From positions 1 through 5,020 of the forward strand of contig CALCXK010000033.1 of NCBI GenBank assembly GCA_937905835.1: a DNA stretch of 5,020 nucleotides, read 5' to 3'. This document shows positions 1 to 5,020 of the stretch, piece by piece; position 1 is the first letter of the stretch, and each line of letters opens with the position of its first letter. Origin of the DNA: an uncultured Ilumatobacter sp. (GTDB lineage: Bacteria > Actinomycetota > Acidimicrobiia > Acidimicrobiales > Ilumatobacteraceae). The translations under genes were made by a program, and so were the position numbers. The notes under the pieces were generated by a model that did no database searches, was not told the origin of the DNA, and saw nothing but the letters and a program-made list of their open reading frames with translations.

Positions 1-930
1 AAGCCTTTGTTTCGCGGAGTCTGTGCCTCCTCGATCACGCCCTTTCATCCCGATGGAAGTTTGTGGCTCGAGCGTCTGAAGCCTCACATCGACTGGCTGA
101 TTGCAGAGCGAGTTGATGCCATTTCACCACTCGGTAGTTCCGGTGAGTTTCCGGCAATGGAGTGTGCAGACCGCGAGCGGATGCTGGCGGCAGCACTGGA
201 GGCAATCGCGGGACGTGTCCCCGTCGTCGCCGGAACACATGACTATTCCACCGCGCGCACGGTCCAGTTGTCGAAGTTCGCCGAATCCGCAGGCGCCGAT
301 GCGCTGCTGATTGTTCCACCCTACTACATGGCGCCGACTCCAGTGCAGGTGATGGACCACTATCGCCGTGTTGCCGAGGCAGTTTCGATCCCCATCATCG
401 TCTACCACAACATCCCGCTGACGTCGGTTGATCTGACAACTGAGCATCTGCTGAAGTTGTACGAGGAGCGTGCGATCGCCGGGGTCAAGATGTCTCATCC
501 CGAGCCAGATCGCCAGTGCCAGTTACTGCAAGCCACGCATGGAGCATTCTCGGTCTACGCAGGGATCGACACGGCCGCGTTTGAGGGGCTGTGCCACGGC
601 TCCCACGGCTGGATTTCGGGGATTCCGAGCACGGTTCCTGCCGCTGCTCGACGGCTGTATGAACTGATTGCCATCGAGGGGAATCTGCCCGAGGCCCGCA
701 CCTTGTGGCAGAAGCTCGCGCCGCTGATGCGATTGCAATTTCAGGCTTACCACTCCAAGGGCGAAGGGGCGCACTGGTTCAGCACGATGAAAGCCGCACT
801 CAATATGATCGGTCCGCCGGTCGGAGATCCGCAGCCACCCATTCAGCCGCTGCCGGAGGCTCATCGAAAGACACTGGCCGACATGCTGGTCAACCTGGGC
901 TATGAAGTTCACTCGGAGGGAAGGGGATGA
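1..930 (+). CDS. DapA/NanA-family class I aldolase or dehydratase (5' end just outside window)
   Basis: A TIM-barrel enzyme of the DHDPS/N-acetylneuraminate lyase family, cytoplasmic, which forms a lysine Schiff base with a pyruvate-type 2-oxo acid. Counting from the TTG at 7: GSSGE at 43-47 (the GTTGE/GSTGE carboxylate-binding loop), PPYY at 104-107, the catalytic Tyr133 in IVYHNIP, the Schiff-base Lys161 in GVKMSHP, and a GSHGWISG loop at 198-205. About 307 residues is a normal family length. The reading frame is open to the window edge (K-P before the TTG) and no Shine-Dalgarno is visible, so the true start is probably an ATG a few bases upstream; TTG at 7 is the fallback. The arginine that DHDPS has just after its YNVP motif is absent (NIPLTS here), so lysine biosynthesis is unlikely and a catabolic aldolase or dehydratase is favoured. 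The stop overlaps the mqo start by ATGA. Family certain, substrate unknown. Confidence 0.9.
   Translation, partial: KPLFRGVCASSITPFHPDGSLWLERLKPHIDWLIAERVDAISPLGSSGEFPAMECADRERMLAAALEAIAGRVPVVAGTHDYSTARTVQLSKFAESAGADALLIVPPYYMAPTPVQVMDHYRRVAEAVSIPIIVYHNIPLTSVDLTTEHLLKLYEERAIAGVKMSHPEPDRQCQLLQATHGAFSVYAGIDTAAFEGLCHGSHGWISGIPSTVPAAARRLYELIAIEGNLPEARTLWQKLAPLMRLQFQAYHSKGEGAHWFSTMKAALNMIGPPVGDPQPPIQPLPEAHRKTLADMLVNLGYEVHSEGRG
915..920 (+). promoter_or_regulatory. Shine-Dalgarno for mqo
   Basis: GGAGGG lies six bases before the ATG at 927, inside the last codons of the aldolase gene. It supports that ATG over later in-frame starts, even though it gives mqo a non-conserved N-terminal tail of about 45 residues. 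The start codon sits in a small complementary stretch (GGGA at 924-927 with TCCC at 932-935), probably too weak to matter. Confidence 0.65.
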
Positions 931-2537
931 ATCCCAGAATCGCCGACTTGCCCGATGCCACGTTCAGAGAGCCTGCGGATGCGAACGCGCACGCTGGGAC
1001 CGCGAGCAGCACGCAACCGGCAGTTGCTGAATCCAGCGGTGTCGTGACTCGCATTATTGACGCTCCCGATGTCGTGCTTGTCGGTAGTGGGATCATGTCG
1101 TCGACAGTGGCGGTGATGCTCAAGCGGCTTGATCCGCGACTTCGAATTCAGATGGTCGAGGTGGCGCCCGAGCTCGCGCGGGAAGCCTCGGACGGCTGGA
1201 ACAACGCGGGGACCGGGCACGCCGGTGTGTGTGAGATGAGCTACACCCCGACTCGCGATCCCGATGGTCACGTTCCGATTGCGAGCGCACTGCGCATCTT
1301 CGAACAATTTGAGCACTCGAAGCAGTTCTGGGGAGCGATGGCCGCCACAGGCGTGGTGGACGACCCGACAGGCTTCATTCACGCGGTTCCGCATCTCTGC
1401 TTTGTGAAGGGGGCTGACGATGTCGACTTCCTGCAGGCTCGGCACGCGGCGATGAAGGAGCATCATTTCTTTCGCGGCATGCAACTCACCACCGACGCAA
1501 CCGTCATTCAAGACTGGGCGCCGCTTGTGATGGAAGGCCGCGAACCCGGCCCGGTGGCGGCGACGGTGGGTGATGGCACGGAGGTCAACTACGGTCTGCT
1601 CGCACGACGACTCTGCGGCTGGCTCGCGCTGCAAGAGCACTGTGGTGTCGCGACCGGTTGGAAGGTGACGCGGCTGCACCGCGGCGACGGCCAGTGGCAG
1701 CTTGGATTGCGCTGCGTCGCTACGGGGGAAGTGCGCGAACAGCGAGCGAGATTCGTGTTCGTTGGCGCGGGGGGCGGCAGTTTGCCGTTGCTGCAGACGA
1801 CCGGACTCGCGGAGGTCGCGGGGTTGGGCGGCTTTCCCATCGGCGGCCAGTGGCTCGTGTGCGATGAGCCCGCGATCTGCGCGCAGCACGAGGCGAAGGT
1901 CTATGGCGCTACTCCGCCATCGTCGCCCAGCCTGGGCTCAGGACATCTCGACGTGCGGCGGCTCAATGGTCAGCGACAGCTTCTCTTTGGCCCGTTTGCC
2001 TCGTGGACAACACGGTTCCTCAAGCATTCCGGGCAATGGAGCGATCTGCCTCGCTCCATTCGCCTGAACAATTTGACCTCGCTGCTTCGTACGGGCGTCC
2101 GCAACTGGTCGCTGGTGCGATATCTGGTGACGCAGGGACTGCAAAACATGGATGATCGCATGCAGGCCCTGCGTGAATACTATCCCAACGCCCGCTCCGA
2201 ACACTGGCGGCTCGTCCAGGCCGGAATCCGCGTGCAGGCCATTAAGAAAGCAGATCGCGGCGCGGTGTATTTCGGAACCGAGGTGTTCTCCTCCGTGGAC
2301 CGCTCGCTCGCGGCGCTGCTGGGTGCCTCGCCAGGCGCATCGGTCTCGGTGAACATCGCGCTCGAAATCGTCCAGACCTGCCTGCCTCATCTGCTCGCCA
2401 GCGCCGAAGGACGAGAGCGCATGAGGCAGATGATCCCGACCTTCGACATCGATCTCAGGCAGCCCGGCAACGCGGCCTTGTTCGAGAAAAACACCCGCGA
2501 GGCCGCAGAGAGACTGCAACTCCTTCCAAACCAATGA
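927..2537 (+). CDS. mqo: Malate:quinone oxidoreductase
   Basis: An FAD-dependent, membrane-associated enzyme that oxidises (S)-malate to oxaloacetate and passes electrons to quinone, an NAD-independent TCA step. Family blocks are present in order: FAD-binding VGSGIMS (52-58), GWNNAGTGHAG then CEMSYTP (90-108), QFW (133-135), VPHLCFV (154-160), GTEVNYG (217-223), FVGAGGGSLPLL (278-289), AKVYG (323-327), HLDVR (340-344), LLFGPFA (352-358), AGIRVQAIK (432-440), FGTE (449-452) and LLGASPGAS (464-472). The 536 residues match the family (about 490-550). The first 45 or so residues are a low-complexity Ala/Ser/Thr-rich tail before the Rossmann strand. Several usually invariant positions differ from what I recall of well-studied Mqo (AGQRVQ is AGIRVQ, GTDVNFG is GTEVNYG, LQFGTE is VYFGTE), so this looks like a divergent branch. 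It is coupled to the aldolase by ATGA and probably to the following mini-ORF. Family assignment is firm; malate as the substrate is very likely but not proven. Confidence 0.95.
   Translation: MNPRIADLPDATFREPADANAHAGTASSTQPAVAESSGVVTRIIDAPDVVLVGSGIMSSTVAVMLKRLDPRLRIQMVEVAPELAREASDGWNNAGTGHAGVCEMSYTPTRDPDGHVPIASALRIFEQFEHSKQFWGAMAATGVVDDPTGFIHAVPHLCFVKGADDVDFLQARHAAMKEHHFFRGMQLTTDATVIQDWAPLVMEGREPGPVAATVGDGTEVNYGLLARRLCGWLALQEHCGVATGWKVTRLHRGDGQWQLGLRCVATGEVREQRARFVFVGAGGGSLPLLQTTGLAEVAGLGGFPIGGQWLVCDEPAICAQHEAKVYGATPPSSPSLGSGHLDVRRLNGQRQLLFGPFASWTTRFLKHSGQWSDLPRSIRLNNLTSLLRTGVRNWSLVRYLVTQGLQNMDDRMQALREYYPNARSEHWRLVQAGIRVQAIKKADRGAVYFGTEVFSSVDRSLAALLGASPGASVSVNIALEIVQTCLPHLLASAEGRERMRQMIPTFDIDLRQPGNAALFEKNTREAAERLQLLPNQ
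2035..2060 (+). repeat. Perfect 10-bp inverted repeat, 6-nt loop, inside mqo
   Basis: AATGGAGCGA (2035-2044) and TCGCTCCATT (2051-2060) are exact reverse complements around TCTGCC. RNA from this stretch could form a stable hairpin. No T-run follows, so it is not an intrinsic terminator. It lies over mqo codons 370-378 (QWSDLPRSI), a region that looks conserved in the family, so it may arise partly from the coding constraint. Confidence 0.7.
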
Positions 2538-2596
2538 TCACCCGCACTCAGAAAATCGCCATCGTTACCCACGCTGGCTTAGGAGCTTCACCATGA
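2534..2596 (+). CDS. Candidate 20-codon bridging ORF between mqo and the FAH gene (possible SDR remnant)
   Basis: An ATG at 2534 overlaps the mqo stop (ATGA 2534-2537) and the ORF ends at a TGA overlapping the FAH start (ATGA 2593-2596). The whole apparent 55-base gap is therefore open. The 20-residue product contains KIAIVTHAGLGAS, which resembles the opening beta strand and TGxxxGIG nucleotide loop of short-chain dehydrogenases, with the first Gly replaced by His and GIG by GAS. No Shine-Dalgarno is visible just before 2534, so any translation would be by re-initiation after mqo. Its last codons contain the Shine-Dalgarno of the FAH gene. It could be a coupling leader, the stump of a deleted dehydrogenase gene, or chance. 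The double overlap is seen; function and expression are inferred. Confidence 0.3.
   Translation: MITRTQKIAIVTHAGLGASP
2580..2585 (+). promoter_or_regulatory. Shine-Dalgarno for the FAH-family gene
   Basis: TAGGAG lies seven bases before the ATG at 2593, well placed, and fixes that start. The site falls inside the bridging 20-codon ORF, so ribosomes finishing that ORF would stop right on the FAH start. Confidence 0.75.
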
Positions 2597-3405
2597 AAAT
2601 CGTCCGTTACCAAACTGCGACCGGCCAGACAGCCTACGGGCGGCTTCACGCCGATGGTCGCACGACTCGCCTTGCCGGAGAAATTTTCGGCGAGCTGACG
2701 GACACGGGTGAACCGGCTGCCGTCGCAAAACTGCTCGCACCCATCGAACCGCGCGACATCATCTGCATTGGACTCAACTATCGAAAGCACGCCGCCGAGG
2801 GAAACCAGCCGATCCCCGAATGGCCGGTCGTGTTCATGAAGAACAGCGGCACACTGCAACATCCCGACGATCCAATTGTGTTGCCGCGCCAGTTGAAGAG
2901 CGACGCTGTCGACTACGAATGCGAACTCGCCGTGGTCATCGGCAAAGAGTGTCACAACGTCTCAAAGGCCGACGCCCTGGACTATGTGCTCGGTTACACT
3001 TGCGCCAACGACGTCAGCGCTCGCGATTGGCAAATGAAGTACGGTGGCACTCAATGGTGCCGAGGCAAAACGTTCGCCACTTTCTGTCCGCTGGGGCCAT
3101 GTTTGACAACCGTCGATGAGATTCCAAATCCGAATTCACTCGGCATTCGTACGGTCCTGAATGGCCAGACGATGCAGGACTGGAACACGAACGACATGAT
3201 TTTTGATGTGCCGACGTTGATTGAATTCCTCAGCGGCAGCACCCGATTGGCGGCGGGCACGGTGATCCTGACCGGTACGCCCCACGGAGTCGGAGGAGCA
3301 CGCAATCCGCCTGTATATCTGCAACCGGGCGACACCGTGACGATCGAAATCGACGGCATTGGGAAACTGACCAACCCCGTGATTGCGGAAGGTGTAAACG
3401 AATGA
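2593..3405 (+). CDS. Fumarylacetoacetate hydrolase (FAH) family protein
   Basis: A cytoplasmic, divalent-metal enzyme of the FAH/HpcE/FAHD1 superfamily, whose members hydrolyse, decarboxylate or isomerise 2-oxo and 2,4-dioxo acids. A short N-terminal region (1-50) precedes the catalytic fold: CIGLNYRKHAAE (58-69), with the probable catalytic His66-Glu69 pair; the metal ligands in DYECELAVVIG (Glu109 and Glu111) and NDVSARD (Asp140); Lys159 in RGKTF; and the C-terminal TGTPHGVG (227-234) and LQPGDTVTIEIDGIG (243-257). The 270 residues fit the bacterial members, and all expected catalytic residues are present. Candidate activities include acylpyruvate or fumarylpyruvate hydrolysis, 2,4-diketo-3-deoxy-sugar-acid hydrolysis, oxaloacetate decarboxylation and hydroxyheptadienedioate isomerisation; sequence alone does not choose. 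Placement after mqo makes oxaloacetate, or a dioxo acid releasing a C4 acid, a reasonable guess. Its stop overlaps the cyclase start by ATGA. Confidence 0.93.
   Translation: MKIVRYQTATGQTAYGRLHADGRTTRLAGEIFGELTDTGEPAAVAKLLAPIEPRDIICIGLNYRKHAAEGNQPIPEWPVVFMKNSGTLQHPDDPIVLPRQLKSDAVDYECELAVVIGKECHNVSKADALDYVLGYTCANDVSARDWQMKYGGTQWCRGKTFATFCPLGPCLTTVDEIPNPNSLGIRTVLNGQTMQDWNTNDMIFDVPTLIEFLSGSTRLAAGTVILTGTPHGVGGARNPPVYLQPGDTVTIEIDGIGKLTNPVIAEGVNE
3387..3392 (+). promoter_or_regulatory. Shine-Dalgarno supporting the 3402 start of the cyclase gene
   Basis: GGAAGG lies nine bases before the ATG at 3402, inside the end of the FAH gene. The later ATG at 3441 has no equally well placed site (a purine stretch near 3420-3425 is too far away), which favours 3402. 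GGAAGGT (3387-3393) could pair with ACCTTTT (3409-3415), including two G-U pairs; this would mask the site weakly. Confidence 0.5.
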
Positions 3406-5020
3406 AAAACCTTTTCTACAAAGAGACTTATAACAACAGAATGCAGCGGCTACTTCCAACGGTTGCTCTGCTCACATTGTGGGGAGGTTGCCTGACATCG
3501 AATGCTGAGGAGCCCCGCTTCGTCGATCATTCCCTGCTGATCGCGCCGGAGTACCCATGCACCTGGCCCAGTCATCCCTTTCCCCGATTCGCTATCATCC
3601 ACTCACGGACGATCGGGCCTGCGTCGGTTTACAACATCGACACACTGCTGATTGATGGAAACACTGGAACGCAGCTCGATGTGCCGCCTCATTCGGTTGC
3701 CCGGCCGGAGTTAAAGCGAGAGAAATCGGGACCGCTCGGCCTGGCCTACACGGACAAGATCGAACCTTGGCAGTTCGGCGGCGAAGCGTGTGTTGTCGAC
3801 GTGCGTGAACTACTCGACAAAGCTCCCAAGGGAACGAGTCCGCTGATTCGACCCGAGCATGTGGAGCGTTTTGAGAAGCAGCATCGGCAGGTTCACTTTG
3901 GGGATGTCGTGTTGTTCCGCAGCGATTATTCCGACCACTACTACCGGCCGCTGCCCGAAGGTCGCCGCTTCATTGCCGACATTCTCGACCGTAAGGCGCC
4001 CGGTTATCCCGACCCGGATCCCGATTGCATGGAGTTGCTTGGGAAACGGGGTGTGCTCACGCTCGGAACCGACAGCGCGAGCATGGGGCCGCTGCCCGAT
4101 CTGGCTGAGCCGACGCACTACGCCGGCCTCAAGTTCGGCATGATCTGGACGGAAGGAGCGACCAATCTCGGCGCATTGCCTTCCACCGGAGCCTTCTACT
4201 GTCTGCTGGGACCGAAGCACGAAGGAGGACCATATAGCGAAGGTCGAGCGTTCTCGGTCGTCGGTGGCGAACTGCCGAAACGCCTGATCGAATCGTGTCG
4301 CAACAAACGGGCGATCGATCTGTCGCCCACGCTGTCGCCGCAACTACCGGTGACATCGCCGGGCATCGGCACTGGCAATCATCGACAGGTGTATCTGAAG
4401 GTCGACTTCCTTTATTCCGAATACCTCGACATGTGGCATCACGGACATCTGACGGACGCCATGGCCGGAACGCATCTGGTTCCGCCATCGTACGCACTGC
4501 CCGCTGACGACAAACCGATTCCTTACGCGCCGGAAGTGCGTGGCTGGCTTGAAGAGTATGAAAAAAAGTATGGACGACGAGGTTCGAGCACACGGACGAC
4601 CGAACAGGTTCCCATTGAATGGACCTGTGGCGAGGCACGGGTGATCGATGTTCGTTCTCTGGTCGGTTCGACGCAGCAAGCACACTGGCCCGCTTCGCCC
4701 GAGATTACCGTCGAACACGTTCAAGCCTATGAACGAACGACGGGGAACCTGCGACCTGGTGAAGTGGTCATTTTTCGCACTGGGCACAACGACAAGTATC
4801 TTCGACCCCAACCGGCCGACGCTGGCTTGTGGCTGGAACCGCTTCAGGGTAAATCCGAAGGCTGGTCCGCTCCTGGTCCCGACGTGATCGCATATCTCAA
4901 AGAGAAGGGCATTCGCTGCGTTGCCAGCGACGCCCCCGACCTGGGCGGCGTCGATCCCAGGAAAGCGTTGATGACCTACTGGGCGCTGGGCAGCCGTGAG
5001 ATGGTCGGCGTCGAGTTCCT
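3402..5020 (+). CDS. Secreted tandem-domain cyclase-family (PF04199-like) hydrolase, 3' end outside window
   Basis: Open to the right edge: 539 codons seen, no stop. A hydrophobic signal segment at residues 15-30 and the cleavage-like SNA|EE (after Ala35) indicate export. Two copies of the cyclase/kynurenine-formamidase/isatin-hydrolase fold follow. Copy 1 (about 39-290) has NTGTQLDVPPH (87-97) in place of HxGTHxDxPxH, GDVVLFRSDYSD (168-179), LGTDSAS (221-227), His239 and Glu251 (TEGATNL), and RAFSVV (282-287). Copy 2 (about 303 onward) has AIDLSPTLS (304-312), MAGTHLVPPSY (354-364), GEVVIFRTGHND (453-464), ASDAPDLG (508-515), Tyr526 at the His239 position, and Glu538. Copy 1 keeps most catalytic positions; copy 2 has lost several. 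The family hydrolyses amides or formamides with a metal; the substrate here is unknown. The start at 3402 overlaps the FAH stop (ATGA); 3441 (Met14) would give a more typical 22-residue signal peptide. A lipoprotein is unlikely because WGGC is a poor lipobox. Confidence 0.88.
   Translation, partial: MKNLFYKETYNNRMQRLLPTVALLTLWGGCLTSNAEEPRFVDHSLLIAPEYPCTWPSHPFPRFAIIHSRTIGPASVYNIDTLLIDGNTGTQLDVPPHSVARPELKREKSGPLGLAYTDKIEPWQFGGEACVVDVRELLDKAPKGTSPLIRPEHVERFEKQHRQVHFGDVVLFRSDYSDHYYRPLPEGRRFIADILDRKAPGYPDPDPDCMELLGKRGVLTLGTDSASMGPLPDLAEPTHYAGLKFGMIWTEGATNLGALPSTGAFYCLLGPKHEGGPYSEGRAFSVVGGELPKRLIESCRNKRAIDLSPTLSPQLPVTSPGIGTGNHRQVYLKVDFLYSEYLDMWHHGHLTDAMAGTHLVPPSYALPADDKPIPYAPEVRGWLEEYEKKYGRRGSSTRTTEQVPIEWTCGEARVIDVRSLVGSTQQAHWPASPEITVEHVQAYERTTGNLRPGEVVIFRTGHNDKYLRPQPADAGLWLEPLQGKSEGWSAPGPDVIAYLKEKGIRCVASDAPDLGGVDPRKALMTYWALGSREMVGVEF
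3441..3506 (+). other. Predicted Sec signal peptide of the cyclase (from Met14)
   Basis: Residues 14-35 run from Met-Gln-Arg through a hydrophobic core (LLPTVALLTLW) to SNA, followed by Glu-Glu, a type I signal peptidase pattern. With the upstream start the positive n-region is 13 residues longer (Lys2, Lys7, Arg13). This places the enzyme in the periplasm or outside the cell, unlike the three cytoplasmic-side products encoded upstream. Confidence 0.75.

Noticed and set aside
1..930. Assignment of the first gene as dapA (lysine biosynthesis)
   Set aside because: The DHDPS arginine is missing, the loop is GSSGE, and the operon context is catabolic; only the family is supported.
909..1889. 326-codon open frame on the minus strand opposite mqo
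   Set aside because: It lies entirely opposite strongly conserved Mqo codons. Its translation is rich in Arg, His and Ala with no recognisable motif, as expected for the shadow of a GC-biased gene.
2538..2592. Promoter or terminator between mqo and FAH
   Set aside because: No -35/-10 pair, stem or T-run is visible, and the stretch is explained by an open frame plus the FAH Shine-Dalgarno.
3387..3415. Possible hairpin masking the cyclase Shine-Dalgarno
   Set aside because: Seven pairs, two of them G-U, around a 15-base loop are too weak to claim regulation.
3402..3506. Lipoprotein signal at Cys30
   Set aside because: The residues before it are Leu-Trp-Gly-Gly, a poor lipobox with Trp at -3, and a better type I cleavage site (SNA|EE) follows.
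3810..4683. Minus-strand open frames of 177 and 184 codons opposite the cyclase gene
   Set aside because: The plus-strand cyclase frame is continuous and carries clear family motifs throughout; the antisense products are Arg-rich and resemble nothing I know.

Overview
The window is one plus-strand, tightly packed operon. It holds four large genes and possibly a 20-codon ORF, with no spare intergenic DNA. The base composition is moderately GC-rich. A DapA-type aldolase, a malate:quinone oxidoreductase, an FAH-family enzyme and an exported cyclase-family protein suggest an aerobic Gram-negative heterotroph. A planctomycete-like bacterium would fit, but that is a weak guess: nothing here (no rRNA, no marker gene) fixes the taxon.

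Layout: (1) 1-930, a DapA/N-acetylneuraminate-lyase family aldolase or dehydratase, whose first codons probably lie just before the window. (2) 927-2537, a complete malate:quinone oxidoreductase (mqo), overlapping gene 1 by ATGA. (3) 2534-2596, a 20-codon ORF that fills the only apparent gap and overlaps both neighbours by ATGA. (4) 2593-3405, a complete fumarylacetoacetate-hydrolase-family enzyme. (5) 3402-5020, a secreted protein with two tandem cyclase-family (PF04199-like) domains, overlapping gene 4 by ATGA and running off the right edge.

How the genes may work together (inference): the chained ATGA overlaps imply one transcript with coupled translation, so the products probably belong to one process. 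The cyclase family hydrolyses cyclic or formyl amides and similar substrates. FAH-family enzymes cleave or decarboxylate 2-oxo/2,4-dioxo acids. DapA-family class I aldolases release or use pyruvate-type 2-oxo acids. Mqo feeds malate electrons to the quinone pool and makes oxaloacetate. Together this looks like a catabolic route from an extracytoplasmic cyclic or amide-like compound through oxo acids into the TCA cycle. The substrate cannot be read from the sequence.

The points most worth checking are the asymmetric active sites of the two cyclase halves, the bridging mini-ORF (which faintly resembles the start of a short-chain dehydrogenase), and a perfect 10-bp inverted repeat inside mqo. 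No promoter, terminator, RNA gene, CRISPR array or mobile element is visible.
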